Source of the DNA: Bacteroidia bacterium
GTDB lineage: Bacteria; Bacteroidota; Bacteroidia; B-17B0; Aurantibacillaceae
DNA: 64,000 bases
Direction of reading: 5' to 3'
NCBI GenBank assembly: GCA_026003255.1
Contig: BPGX01000006.1
Coordinates: 1 to 64,000 of the forward strand
In this document: one piece after another, positions 19,894-31,448 of the stretch
How the letters are laid out: each line of letters begins with the position of its first letter
Numbering within the stretch: the stretch's first letter is position 1
The notes under the pieces: generated by a model
Seen by the model: the letters and a program-made list of their open reading frames with translations, nothing else
Databases searched by the model: none
What the model was told of the DNA's origin: nothing
Position numbers and translations under genes: made by a program

Positions 19894-21456
19894 CTATTTG
19901 CTAATAATTTTAAACTCTACCCGTCTATTTTCTTGTCGGCCTTCTTCTGTTTCGTTTGTTGCTATGGGTTGCGATTTCCCATAACCTTTATAAGTTAATC
20001 GTTCCTTAGCCACTCCGTTTTGAACTAAATAATCTACTACTGCTTTTGCTCTATTTTCGGAAAGTTTTTGATTAAATTCTTCTGAAGCTATGTTATCTGT
20101 ATGTCCCGATATTTCAATTTTTATGGTTGAATTTTCTTCCATTACTTTTTTGAGCTTATTTAATTCATTGATAGACTCAGGCCGAAGTGTTGCTTTTCCA
20201 AAATCGAAGAAAATATTTCGCAACACAACCTTTGTTCCAACATCGGCTTTATTAAGCAAAATATTTTTTCTGACTTCTTTATAGGATGCAGTATCCGACA
20301 ATGTGAAATTTTCGGAGTGAAATAAATATCCGGCTGCGCTTACATTTATCCCGTAGTTTTTGCCTGAAGGAAGTGAAACAAGGTATCTACCTGTTTCGCT
20401 ATTAGAACTAAACGTAGCTATAACTTCGTTTTTTTCGTTATCTATTATCTCAATTTTAGCCTCAATAGCCTGTTTAGTTTGAGCATCTTTAACAGTACCT
20501 TTTAATAATGTTAACAAAGGTTGTAAGTCGGCTTCTTTTTTTAGTGGTATAAAATTTATCTCATAAATATTTTGTTTGCCACCATCTTTTGCGGAAGAAT
20601 AATATGCTTTTTTACCACTTGCATCTAAAACAAAAAACAAATCATCTCCCTCTGTATTTATTGGCGCACCGAGATTTTGAGGCTTTGACCATTTAGTGCC
20701 GTCAAAGGTTGATTTATAAATATCGTACCCTCCCAAAGATTTATGTCCTTTTGAAGAAAAATATAATGTTTTGCCATCAGGATGAATATATACTGCCTCT
20801 TCATCTTGTATAGTGTTTATTGTTTTCCCAAGATTTTCGGCAGAACCCCACTTATTATCAGGGCCTAAGGTTGATTTCCAGATATCTCTTCCTCCAATAC
20901 CACCTTTGCGTTCGCTTACAAAATAAATGGTTTTTCCATCGGGTGCAATACTGGCTGATGATTCATGAAATTCGGTATTAATTTCTTTTCCTAACGAAAC
21001 AGCATCGGTCCATTTTTTACCTTTTAATACAGTTTCAAATATATCGCCTTGTTTTATATCAAATCCCTGATAAATCAACAATCGCTGTCCATCGTTAGAA
21101 ATAGCAATATTTGATACATTTATATTCGGCAGATTGATATTATCGGGCATTGGTTCGGCATTACTCCATTTTTTAGTATCTGCATCATAAGTAGAAACAT
21201 AGATACGTTCTTTACCTTCTTGATTTTTCTTTTTCTCTTTTTCAGTAAATGGTCGCGTTGAAGTAAAAAACATTTGCGACCCATCTGCTGTAATTACCGG
21301 TGCAAAATCATCAAAATCGGAATTGATAGCATTATCAAGCTTAATGATTTCTACCTTAACAGAATCGTTATCTGCGCTTGGCTTTTTAGCGGTTTTTGTT
21401 TGTGCAAATATCAAATTAAAAGATAGTAACAATATAATTAATGTTGAAACACGCAT
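19894..21456 (-). CDS. OmpA-family protein with PD40 propeller (PorE-like)
   Basis: The order from the N-terminus is a signal peptide (MRVSTLIILLLSFNLIFAQ), PD40/WD40-like propeller repeats at about residues 40-310 (DGSQMFFTSTRP, DGKTIYFVSERKGG, DGKTLYFSSKGHKSLGG), a carboxypeptidase regulatory-like domain (about 320-405) and a C-terminal OmpA peptidoglycan-binding domain (IEISGHTDNIASEEFNQ, LSENRAKAVVDYL). PorE of the T9SS has a similar domain set plus a TPR domain, which is missing here. I use the ATG at 21456 because it gives a good signal peptide. The longer frame to 21504 overlaps the gene upstream. It is the last gene of the adhesin-adhesin-PorP/SprF operon and may anchor the machinery to the wall. 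Confidence 0.85.
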   Translation of the reverse strand: MRVSTLIILLLSFNLIFAQTKTAKKPSADNDSVKVEIIKLDNAINSDFDDFAPVITADGSQMFFTSTRPFTEKEKKKNQEGKERIYVSTYDADTKKWSNAEPMPDNINLPNINVSNIAISNDGQRLLIYQGFDIKQGDIFETVLKGKKWTDAVSLGKEINTEFHESSASIAPDGKTIYFVSERKGGIGGRDIWKSTLGPDNKWGSAENLGKTINTIQDEEAVYIHPDGKTLYFSSKGHKSLGGYDIYKSTFDGTKWSKPQNLGAPINTEGDDLFFVLDASGKKAYYSSAKDGGKQNIYEINFIPLKKEADLQPLLTLLKGTVKDAQTKQAIEAKIEIIDNEKNEVIATFSSNSETGRYLVSLPSGKNYGINVSAAGYLFHSENFTLSDTASYKEVRKNILLNKADVGTKVVLRNIFFDFGKATLRPESINELNKLKKVMEENSTIKIEISGHTDNIASEEFNQKLSENRAKAVVDYLVQNGVAKERLTYKGYGKSQPIATNETEEGRQENRRVEFKIISK

Positions 21457-21475
21457 TTTTATTTTATAAATAAAG

Positions 21476-22519
21476 TTATATTCTTGAACGAGAACCTCCG
21501 CCAAATGGCGATGGATTTACAAAACGTAAAAAGATTTCAAATCCACCCTTACGCTTAGATACTTCTGACAGGCTGGAGGTATTTAAATCGTAGGCTATTC
21601 CAAGAGCATAGTTTTGCCATTCAAACATTCCTTTTATAATTACTGCATCTTTGTTTCTGTAAAACACACCAGCAGATACTGCCGATGCATCTTTTAAATT
21701 AGTAAACTTAGAAGCTTCACTGGTCATATACTTTATATATGAACCCATTAAAATTTCTTGTGATGTTCCCTGGCGATTGTAATATAATCCGGGCATTGCA
21801 GAAAGACGTGTATTTCCTATTCCTATATTAGCATTAGCAAATGCTGAAATACGCATATATAATTTTTCGGTTGGTGCATCAACAAATGAGTATTTTGGTT
21901 GATTTAAATGATACGCAGCAAGACCTGCATTAATCTGCATTTGGTCATTACCGGTCATATATCGCTCACTCTTTTTATAGGTATATAGAATTCCCAAACC
22001 TGCATCTAAATGACCAAAGTTTTGAGAGTTAAAATTCTCTCCGCTTGGTAATGAAGCATTGTATTGCAAACCATCGTATTGACTTGCCCATTTTCCTGAA
22101 GAAGGATTAAAACCTCTTTGACCAAAGCCTGCATATAGCGCTCCTCCAATGGTACTATTATTATCTATTAAAACGTGATAAGCTCCTGTTAAAGATACAT
22201 TTGTTGTCGTCATTTTAACATCTCCGGCTTGGTCATTAAATAAATTTATACCCGCTGCAAAAAATCCTTTTTTAGCTTTTTTACGATTTAATCTCATATC
22301 GTATGAAGCCCCTATTGTTTTGTATGGAACAGCCACGCTTTGCCATTGGCTTTTATAATTTGCAACAGCCTGCATATCGAAGTTTGCACCGGCTAATGCA
22401 GGATTTAAATTTAGCGGTGAATAAGGCATTTGCGAAAAGTGTATATCTTGAGCAGATAAACGCTCAATAGCTACTGTAGCTATAAATACCATTGCAACTT
22501 TTACAAAATTATTTTTCAT
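21476..22519 (-). CDS. PorP/SprF-family T9SS outer-membrane protein (second copy)
   Basis: A signal peptide (KVAMVFIATVAIERLSAQ) is followed by the family hallmark DIHFSQMPYSPLNLNPALAG and barrel strands to residue 347. The start at 22519 (MKNNFVKV) is preferred. An in-frame ATG at 22540 would add MNLNINP and almost touch the stop of the upstream adhesin, and either is possible. Its place directly after two type B-sorted giants suggests it serves them. It differs clearly from the plus-strand copy at 18818, so each module has its own partner. Confidence 0.88.
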   Translation of the reverse strand: MKNNFVKVAMVFIATVAIERLSAQDIHFSQMPYSPLNLNPALAGANFDMQAVANYKSQWQSVAVPYKTIGASYDMRLNRKKAKKGFFAAGINLFNDQAGDVKMTTTNVSLTGAYHVLIDNNSTIGGALYAGFGQRGFNPSSGKWASQYDGLQYNASLPSGENFNSQNFGHLDAGLGILYTYKKSERYMTGNDQMQINAGLAAYHLNQPKYSFVDAPTEKLYMRISAFANANIGIGNTRLSAMPGLYYNRQGTSQEILMGSYIKYMTSEASKFTNLKDASAVSAGVFYRNKDAVIIKGMFEWQNYALGIAYDLNTSSLSEVSKRKGGFEIFLRFVNPSPFGGGSRSRI

Positions 22520-22541
22520 AGGATTTATATTTAAGTTCATA

Positions 22542-25500
22542 TTATCTTGTTATTGTAAAATTTCCTTGTTGTTCAACAATATCTCCATTAAAAAGTACTG
22601 CTCGTAGTTTGTAAACATACACTCCTGTATTCATAAGTTTTCCTTTGTAAGTTCCATCCCAACAAGCTTTTGGGTCAGTAGTTTCAAAGAGTTTTTCACC
22701 CCAACGACTGTAAACTGCCCATTCTATTGAGCCGATACAATTTCCAAAAACACACTGCAAATCATTAACTCCATCATTATTTGGAGAGAATATAGTTGGG
22801 AAAAATATTTCGCCACATTTAATGTCTACTTTAATTAAAACACTGTCAGTACCGGTACATCCATTACCATCTGCTACTGTTACATAATAAACTGTAGTAA
22901 TATTTGGCGATGCGTATGGATTAGGACAATTTGTACAACTTAAACCTGAAGCCGGAGACCAAGAATAAGTATAATTTGAAAGAGAATTTGCAACAAGCTG
23001 AATTGAATCTCCCTGAATAATTGTTGCTGATGTTGGAGTAATATCTACATTTAAACTTCCTGTAACAGGCACTGTTACAGAACCGGTATAGGTACAATTA
23101 TTAACATCTGTAATAAGAACCGTATAAGTTCCTCCGCTGAGATTTGTAATGGTTGCTCCCGTAAAATTCCCCGGATTCCACTGATAAGTATATGGAGCAG
23201 TACCACCAGTTGCGTTTATAGAAATAGCACCGTCTGAAGCTCCGCAAGTTGCAGCTGTTGTATTTGCATTTGCAGAAATTGGTTGTGGTTGTGTTATTGT
23301 AAAAGTTTGAAAAGAAACACAACCAATACTATCTGTTACCGTAACGGTATAATTTCCTGCGCTTAAATTTGAAGCAGTTGCCGTATTTCCACCGGTTGGC
23401 GACCATGAATAAGTATATGGAGGTGTAGTGCCTGATGCACTTACAGTTATTGAACCATTATTTCCACCATTACAAGAAACATTATTCTGTGTTACAACAT
23501 TAATTGTTGGTCCACCGGTAGTTGTAATAATAACGTTAACTGTATCTTGACAGCCATTTTGATCGGTTACCGTAACCAAATAAGGTCCAGCTGCTAAACC
23601 TGAAGCTGATGCAGTGTTACCTCCGCTTGGTGACCATGAATAAGTATAAGTTCCAGTTCCTCCTGATACCGTTATTGATGCAGCACCATTGCTCAAGCCA
23701 CAATCTGCAGGAGTAATTGATGCAATAGTAGCTATCAATTCATTAGGTTGTGTAATAATAAAAGTTTGTGTAGCAGAACATCCTGCATTATCTGTAACGG
23801 TAACAGTGTATGAACCCGCGGCTAAACCGGAAGCAGTTGCTGCATTTCCTCCGCTTGGTGACCATGAATAAGTATATGGTGTTGTTCCTCCTGATACTGT
23901 AATAGATGCATTACCATCGGAGAGTCCAAAACAAGTAACATTGTTTTGTTGTGGATTTGAAATTACAGGGCCATTAATCGTTGAAATATTTATGGTTGCA
24001 GTATCCTGGCAACCATTATTATCTGTAACAGTTACAATGTATGTACCTACACCTAAATTATTTGCAGTAACAGCATTTCCTCCACTAGGTGACCAAGAAT
24101 AGGTATAAGGAGATGTACCCCCGCTTACACTTACTGTTGCAGAACCTGTATTTGCTGTACAAGAAGTATTGTTAAAACTTGCTATACTAGCATTTACAGC
24201 ACTTGATGGCTGAGTTATTACAACTGTTGCAGAATCTATACAATTTCCACCACTATGTGTAACATAAACAGTATATGTGCCTGCAGTTAAATTGTTTTGC
24301 GTAGCTCCTGATAAATTACCCGGTTGCCAAGTAAAATTGTATGGAGCTGTACCTCCTGTTGCCGATGCTGTTGCCGAACCATTATTACCTCCAAAACAAC
24401 TAACATGATTATTTACTGAAATATTTACAACTGCGGTAGAACAAGTTGTTGGCGAACATGCTGGTATTCCCGTTAAACTATTAATAACGATAGAATCGCC
24501 ATTTGCGCTAACTACTTTAATAGGGAAGTTGGATGTAGGTGTAACAGATGCCCCACTTGCAAACTGAACATATCCTGCCGGAACAACACAATTGGTAACC
24601 GGAATAGCATTATTTAAACACTGGTTAAAAGGGAAACCAATCCATGTATAACTTGCATTACAAGCCAAACATTGTGTTTGATTTGTAATAGGAGTAGAAC
24701 TTCCATTTTGCCATTGATACCATGTATAAGGTGCAGTGCCACCCGATACAGTTAATTGTCCGTTTGATTCTAAACATAATGATAATGGTGTACAATTATA
24801 AACTGTAATTTGTATAGAATCGCTTCCGCAAGATAATGTATATACAATTGTGTGCGTTCCAACACCAGCAGCAGCCGGATCAAAGTTTCCGGTTGGCGAA
24901 ACTCCCGGTCCGCTAAATGTTCCTCCACTTTGAATTGGATTTAAATTAAAAGGAGCTGTTGTGGTACAGACCGGATTTACAGGACAAACCGTAGCATCGC
25001 AACAGGTTAAAGGAACTGTGGTACATGCACTGGCAGCAATAGAAACAATATACCCTGTTCTTGAGCTGGAATTAGAATTTCCTGTAGCGCCACAAGCTAT
25101 TACTTCACCATTTGAATTTACATGCACATCATAAACATTAAATGAAGTTGGATAAGATGCTAATTGTGTTAAGTTTTGATCGAATTTAACTACTGCATTT
25201 GTTGATCCTACATAAATATTTCCGCAATTATCAATATCTATTCCACTACACCCTACCTGATTTCTGCCTAATGAAGTAATGAAAGAACCTCCCGGAATAT
25301 TTACTGTACCCACTAAAGCACCATTTATAAAATTACGCTTATGGAGCTGATTACCTCTGTGTATATATACAAATCCATTGTAATATCTTACCGCCATTAT
25401 TCCTGAATTATTATAGCGATAATTTTCACACTTATATGAAAGTGCATAGTTATGCGGAAATTTAACATTTGAACCTCCTGATGAAGAACAAGACGTTAGA

Positions 25501-26897
25501 TTTTGATGAATATATCCTAATGTATCATGAGTTAAATAGAAATATTTTCCATTGCCACATGCTGTTATAGAACGTACTTCTTGATCAGCAGGAGGAATCT
25601 GAAGCGAATTTCCACTCGTAACTGCAACACTAGATAGTACATTTCCGGAGTTCATATCAATTTCGTAGATATAAGGCGTGGGAGGCATTATAGTTCCTCC
25701 TGTTCCACCAATAATTAATCTGGTTTGATCGCAATTGAAGGCGATATTCCAAAATTCTGTAAGTGTAAATAAACCTCCCGGACTTGGATTATTCCAAACT
25801 AATGTTCCTGCTGTAGATACTTTTTGTATCATGGCATTAGAACCATTGGTAACATAAGAGTTTCCGGCATTATCAGTTGCAAATGTGCCCAGCCACATGG
25901 TAGTATCGTAAGGTGTATTATAAGTCCATTGCAATGTTCCGGTTGAATTATATTTTAATAATTGCAAAGGCATAACCCCTCCAATTATATACACATTACC
26001 TGCGGCATCTCTTTCGCATTCCCACACACAATCCCAATTTGTAGCAAAGCTTGGTGTTTGTGTCCATGGGTCGATAATAATGGTCTTTGATTTATCATAT
26101 ACATCTAATTCAAAAGTAATATTATTTCCATTGACTCTATATTTCGATGGTATAACATTGTTTTTATTATCAGCATAAAAAGTAAGTGGAGCATGATCTT
26201 TAATTTCTCCTAAAGCAGTTTGAGTTCTTATTGTTCCATCGGTATTCAGTTGAAACGATTTTGAATAACTTAAAGCTACGCTTGATAAATCAGCTCCCGG
26301 ATGAACAATTAAGGAATATTTTAAACCTATTTCAGGATGGAGTTCATACACTATATCTATTCCATTATAGAGATTTTTATAAACTAATTTTTTATAAGCT
26401 GTAATTTGCGACAATGTTTCGTATTGTCCATTCTTTTTAATGGTGTAATTATGATAATCAACTGTTTTATCCAATGCTTGTAATTGTACATTGGAATTTG
26501 AATTTAACCATTTTGTTATTAATACATCTCTAACTTCATTAATCCTTTTTCCAAAATCATTTTTTTGAAAATCCTGCCAATCCTGAAGTGTATTAAATCC
26601 TTTTTGTTTGCGCTGTTTTCGTTGCTCTTTTTCAATGTCTGTTCTTCCTCTAAGCGTTTTTTGCGATAATTCAATAATTACTTCTCCGGGAGCAAAATAG
26701 TAATTATGACTTCCTCCATCATAGGCAAATTTTATGTCTGCATTGTAATCTCTAACATGAAATTGTCCTTTGTTTTCAATAAAAGATTTTTGACGATGTA
26801 ATCCGCCTTCCCACTTAATATGAGTTTTATTATTACTTGAATAAGTAATGAAAGTTAGATTAAAAGTAAGGAGGTATAAAAAGAGTATTTTATTCAT
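22542..26897 (-). CDS. Giant type B-sorted secreted protein with propeller and SprB repeats, 1451 aa
   Basis: An N-terminal signal region is followed by a domain with KGQF, LVYKNLYNGIDIVYELH and IIDPWTQTPSFAT (about residues 35-275), the DUF7948 type found at the head of many Bacteroidota SBBP/propeller proteins. Next come propeller-like repeats (about 275-620) with DAAGNVYIIGG, DNAGNSYVT and DNCGNIYVG. A cysteine-rich middle, about six SprB-type repeats (CFGGNNGSATASATGGTAPY and similar) and one PKD-like unit lead to the type B C-terminus (IFFPTIFSPNNDGVND, YSRWGEKLFE, WDGTYKG). It is exported by T9SS and probably surface attached. It lies 16 bases after the preceding adhesin gene and 1 base before the longest PorP/SprF frame. 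Confidence 0.85.
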   Translation of the reverse strand: MNKILFLYLLTFNLTFITYSSNNKTHIKWEGGLHRQKSFIENKGQFHVRDYNADIKFAYDGGSHNYYFAPGEVIIELSQKTLRGRTDIEKEQRKQRKQKGFNTLQDWQDFQKNDFGKRINEVRDVLITKWLNSNSNVQLQALDKTVDYHNYTIKKNGQYETLSQITAYKKLVYKNLYNGIDIVYELHPEIGLKYSLIVHPGADLSSVALSYSKSFQLNTDGTIRTQTALGEIKDHAPLTFYADNKNNVIPSKYRVNGNNITFELDVYDKSKTIIIDPWTQTPSFATNWDCVWECERDAAGNVYIIGGVMPLQLLKYNSTGTLQWTYNTPYDTTMWLGTFATDNAGNSYVTNGSNAMIQKVSTAGTLVWNNPSPGGLFTLTEFWNIAFNCDQTRLIIGGTGGTIMPPTPYIYEIDMNSGNVLSSVAVTSGNSLQIPPADQEVRSITACGNGKYFYLTHDTLGYIHQNLTSCSSSGGSNVKFPHNYALSYKCENYRYNNSGIMAVRYYNGFVYIHRGNQLHKRNFINGALVGTVNIPGGSFITSLGRNQVGCSGIDIDNCGNIYVGSTNAVVKFDQNLTQLASYPTSFNVYDVHVNSNGEVIACGATGNSNSSSRTGYIVSIAASACTTVPLTCCDATVCPVNPVCTTTAPFNLNPIQSGGTFSGPGVSPTGNFDPAAAGVGTHTIVYTLSCGSDSIQITVYNCTPLSLCLESNGQLTVSGGTAPYTWYQWQNGSSTPITNQTQCLACNASYTWIGFPFNQCLNNAIPVTNCVVPAGYVQFASGASVTPTSNFPIKVVSANGDSIVINSLTGIPACSPTTCSTAVVNISVNNHVSCFGGNNGSATASATGGTAPYNFTWQPGNLSGATQNNLTAGTYTVYVTHSGGNCIDSATVVITQPSSAVNASIASFNNTSCTANTGSATVSVSGGTSPYTYSWSPSGGNAVTANNLGVGTYIVTVTDNNGCQDTATINISTINGPVISNPQQNNVTCFGLSDGNASITVSGGTTPYTYSWSPSGGNAATASGLAAGSYTVTVTDNAGCSATQTFIITQPNELIATIASITPADCGLSNGAASITVSGGTGTYTYSWSPSGGNTASASGLAAGPYLVTVTDQNGCQDTVNVIITTTGGPTINVVTQNNVSCNGGNNGSITVSASGTTPPYTYSWSPTGGNTATASNLSAGNYTVTVTDSIGCVSFQTFTITQPQPISANANTTAATCGASDGAISINATGGTAPYTYQWNPGNFTGATITNLSGGTYTVLITDVNNCTYTGSVTVPVTGSLNVDITPTSATIIQGDSIQLVANSLSNYTYSWSPASGLSCTNCPNPYASPNITTVYYVTVADGNGCTGTDSVLIKVDIKCGEIFFPTIFSPNNDGVNDLQCVFGNCIGSIEWAVYSRWGEKLFETTDPKACWDGTYKGKLMNTGVYVYKLRAVLFNGDIVEQQGNFTITR

Positions 26898-26913
26898 TTT
26901 ACCAATAATTATA

Positions 26914-29900
26914 TTATCTTACTAAAGTAAAATTACCTTTTTCCTGTATCAGTGTTCCATCTGTTAGAGTTGCTTCCAATACATAAACAAAAGAACCTGT
27001 ATTCATTAATTTACCTTTATATGTTCCATCCCAGCAGATTTTTGGATCGTTAGTCGAGAAAACAATTTCTCCCCATCTACTATAAATTTTAAAATCTATT
27101 TCTTTAATACAGTTTCCTAAAACACAATAAGTGTCATTTTTACCGTCATCGTTTGGTGAAAATATTGTTGGTACAAATATTTCACCGCAAATAAAATCAA
27201 CTGTAACCGTTACACAGGCTGTATCAACACAACCATCTGTATTTGTAACAGTAACACAATAGTTAGTAGTTTCAGTTGGTTTAGCATTTACGGTAGCACA
27301 TGTATCGCAATCTAATCCTGCAGATGGTGTCCATAAATATGTTCCACCACCTGTAGCAGTTAGAGTAGCAGTTTGAATCTGATTAATGGTTACATCTGAA
27401 CCGGCATTTGCTGATGGATTACTTAATACATTTACATTTATTGTATCGTAAGCATTGCAAGCCCCATTAGATACCATCACTATAAATGTTGTATCAATCG
27501 TTGTTGAAACATTAATTGTACTTGTACTATCTCCGGTACTCCACAAATATGTTCCTCCACCACTTGCTGTTAATATGTATTCTTTACCGCTACACATATT
27601 TGTATTTCCTGTAATTTGAGCGTTTGGTTGTTGTAACACACTAATATTAACACTTGAAGAATCTACACAACCTGCATTGGTAGTTACTACAACAGTATAG
27701 GTAGCAGGAGTAGACGGTGAAACTGTAATTGAAGAAGCGGTGTTCCCATTATTCCATAAATAACTTCCTCCTCCAGTGGCTGTAAGGGTTGTAGATTGAC
27801 CTTCGCAAATTGTTGTATTTCCATTAATTGTAATGATTGGCAATGGGTTTACAACTACATCTATACTATCTATACCTGTACAATTATTAGCATCTGTTAC
27901 TATTACGTAATAGGTTGTAGTAGCTGATGGAGATACTGTTGTACTTTGATTTGTTGCACCAGAACTCCAGTTATATGAGTTAAAATTACCTGTTGTTAAA
28001 TTAGCCGATTGCCCTTGACAAATAACAGAATCGCCTGTTATAACCGGTATTGGTGCCGGATTAACTGTTAAAGTTCCTGTTGCATCTATAGTTCCACATC
28101 CACCTGTTAACGGGATTGTATAATTAAATGTTCCTGTAGAGGTTGGAGTACCTGTAATTGTTATTGTATCATTGTTCCATACAGCTGTTAATCCGGGTGG
28201 CAATCCACTTGAAGCGCCTATACCTGTTGCTCCGCTTGTTACATGTACAATTGGGGGAGATACAATTTCCCCAAAACATAAATTTTGATTTACCGGGCCA
28301 GTAACTGCATTCGAGGAAACAACAGTAATTGTTCCCGTTGCATTTACGGTTCCGCAACCACCTGTTAATGGAATGGTATAGTTAAATGTGCCTGTTGATG
28401 TTGGTGTTCCGCTTATGGTTATGGTATTAGCATTCCATGTAGCAGTTACTCCTGCTGGAAGACCGCTTGGAACTCCTATTCCTGTTGCTCCAGTGGTTGT
28501 TAAGGTGATACTTGGACTTAATGCCTGATTTACACACACCGATGCATTAGCGGTTCCTGTAACTGTATTTTCCGGGTTAACCGTAATTGTTCCTGTTTGC
28601 ATTTATAGTTCCGCAACCACCAGTTAGAGGGATGCTATAATTAAATGTTCCGGTTGCGGTTGGTGTTCCACTTATGGTTATGGTATTAGCATTCCAGCTT
28701 GCAGTTACTCCGGTTGGCAATCCCGTTGGTGCGCCTATTCCGGTGGCCCCGGTTGTGGTAAGGTTTATACTTGGACTTAATGGCTCATTAACACAAACTG
28801 TTGCATTGGCCAATCCTGTAACTGTATTTTCTGGATTTACTGTAATGGTTCCTGTTGCATTTACTGTACCACAACCTCCTGTTAATGGAATGGTATAGTT
28901 AAAAGTTCCTGCAACGGTTGGAGTACCGCTTATGGTAATTGTATTAGCATTCCATGTGGCCGTAACTCCGGCAGGAAGACCGCTTGGAACTCCTATTCCT
29001 GTTGCTCCACTTGTGGTATGCGTAATATTTGGCGCAAGGGCAGTATTTATACATACAGTTGCAGAACCCGGACCGGTAACTGTATTTGCCGGACTAACAG
29101 TAATTGTTCCCGTTGCATTTACCGTTCCACAACCACCTGTTAATGGAATAGTATAGTTAAATATTCCTGTTGCTGTTGGAGTTCCGCTTATGGTAATGGT
29201 ATTAGCATTCCATGTGGCAGTTACCCCTGCAGGAAGTCCGCTTGGTGAGCCAATTCCTGTAGCTCCTCCTGTAGTATGCGTAATAACAGGACTTATAGGT
29301 TCATTTACACAAACATTGGCAGTATTTGGTCCAGAAACTGTATTGTTACTAATAACAGTAATTGTTCCTGTGGCATTTACTGTACCACAACCTCCTGTTA
29401 ATGGAATAGAATAGTTAAATGTTCCTGTTGCGGTTGGTGTTCCACTTATGGTAATCGTATTAGCATTCCATGTAGCTGTTACTCCGGCTGGAAGACCACT
29501 TGGTGCTCCAATTCCTGTAGCACCGGTTGTAGTGTGTGTAATTACTGGAGAAATTGCTTGGTTAACACATACTGTTTCCGAAACAGGGCCGGTAACAGTA
29601 TTTGTTGGATTAACGGTAACCGTAACTGGTGTTCGTGAAGTACTTACACAAGTTGGGTCTGAGCCGGAAACTGTTTCTACATAATAAGTAGTTGTAGTTC
29701 CGGGTGAAACAGTAAATGGAGTAGCGCCTAATGCAGTACCTCCTGTTGGATTTGCAAAAACATTATACGTATTACCAACCCCACCTCCACTGGCTGTAAT
29801 TGTTGTTGAACTGCCTGCGCATATAGGATTAGGTGTAGCTGTAACAGTTGTAGGTGCCGGAGGAGGTGTACATACTGTTTGAATACATTGTACTGCTCTA

Positions 29901-31390
29901 TTTGGCGTAATATTGGTAACGGTAGGAGTAATTGCTGTATTAGTTACAGTATTTCCATTCCAACTGTTATAAATTGGTGTACCATAAGTATAAGAGGGTG
30001 TAGAGTTAGTCATGCTTACATTGGTTGCAGCACAACCGGTAGGTGCATTACCATTATTATCTGTTTTAATAAAATGTAAATCATGTCCTGATCCTGCCAA
30101 GTTGTATGAAACACCAATATATCCTCCATCAGAAACTTCTTCACCATATGGAAAAATTGATGCAAAATTAAACACATGGTACTTAGACCAACTTACAGCA
30201 CTTGTTGATGAATTTATTTTAAATAGTAGGTTGCCAAATGAAGGAGGAGCTCCCAAAACTAAATAATTAGCCCAAACGGCATAATTGCCATCGCTGGTTT
30301 CAAAAAATCGACTTGGTAAAACAGGATAATAAGGGCCTAATAAAGGCACTAACATTCCTCCTCCATATAATCTAATCCATGCAGGATTGCTCCATGAGCC
30401 GCCGCTACCGGTTAAACGCATAAGCATACCATGGGCGAGTTGTTCCTCCTGTATTATCAACTCCTGATATTAATACTTGTCCTGCAGCAGTTTTTGAAGC
30501 TGAGCTTAAACTTTTGCTTGACTGAGAAGTTGAATTGGAAGGATTATCAATTTGTCTATGCCATAAAAATATTACCCGAAAAATCTGTTTTTAAAAACAT
30601 TGCATCGGTTGGGGTTGTATCTTCACAATCAGAATCAAAAACAGAAAAAAACATTGTTTACTTTATAATTTCCAATTGCGATATAACCATCACTTACTTC
30701 AACAACATCAACAAAACTTGCATCATTATAAATTCTATTTGCAGGGGTTGCGGATGAAACATAGTATCTGAATACTCTATGCCATTGATGATTTCCGCTT
30801 GCATCAAACTTTACAATTAAGGGAGATGAAATAAACTCTGTAGCCGGGCCACTACAACTTGCATCATTATTTGTAACAGATGAGAATTTAACTTCAGCAC
30901 CGGCTCCGTCAGGGTCATAACCAATTACATATCCTACACACAAATAGCCTCCGTCACTGGTTTTAATAACTTTATTAAAAAATGCTCCATCTGCTTGTGC
31001 AATTGAAAATCTACGACCACTTATAAAATTTCCACCGGCATCAACAAACAATAAAAATGCAGGTCCATTATCACTACCTCCACACACATAATATCTATTT
31101 AAAGCATTATCGCGTTTAAAATCTCCAAAAGAAAAAGATAAACTGGCATCAGAATAGCGCTTTGCCCAAACTAAATTGCCATTTCCATCAATTTGACTTA
31201 ATGATGAAACAAATGGAATTATGTTAGAATGATAACCCGAAAAAACATAGTTGTCTGCAGTTAATGCTTCGGTAGCATTTACCGGCAAATCAAATAATGC
31301 CACATCGTAATTAATTCTGAATGTAGTTTGAGCCTTTGTAGTATTAAAAGCTAAATATAACAATAGCACTACAAATCTTAGATTTTTCAT
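26914..31390 (-). CDS. Giant type B-sorted secreted protein with six 86-aa tandem repeats, frameshifted
   Basis: Three open frames join into one protein of about 1490 residues. The N-terminus is a signal peptide ([21 protein letters not shown]) and a propeller-like domain ([36 protein letters not shown]). The centre holds six near-identical 86-residue repeats with the core [20 protein letters not shown]. After these come four or five PKD-like units rich in GGGTYLW and then the type B sorting domain ([26 protein letters not shown]). The frame shifts near 30650 (A/T run), 30563 (T run), about 30420 and 28600 (one extra A). Protein sequence resumes after each, so these look like sequencing errors. 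It is the first gene of the four-gene minus-strand T9SS operon. Confidence 0.82.
28054..29602 (-). repeat. Six tandem 258-base repeats inside the adhesin gene
   Basis: Units begin near 29602, 29344, 29086, 28828, 28569 and 28311 and are each 258 bases (86 codons). The fourth has one extra base, which is the frameshift at 28600. The middle four are most alike at DNA level and the last is the most diverged. The encoded core is [20 protein letters not shown], followed by a [14 protein letters not shown] segment. Confidence 0.9.
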
Positions 31391-31418
31391 AGGATTGGTT
31401 TTTGGTCGATTTGATTTA

Positions 31419-31426
31419 CAAATTTA
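31419..31426 (-). promoter_or_regulatory. -7 promoter core of the adhesin/SprF operon (TAAATTTG)
   Basis: The minus strand reads TAAATTTG, a match to TAnnTTTG, 29 bases before the adhesin start. No clear -33 element at standard spacing was found. Confidence 0.45.
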
Positions 31427-31448
31427 TCGAAGCATACAATTGCATGAT

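Noticed and set aside
28674..29684. Four plus-strand open frames of about 74 codons at 258-base spacing
   Set aside because: They are the reverse reading of the tandem repeats in the minus-strand adhesin; their spacing equals the repeat unit and they have no independent support.
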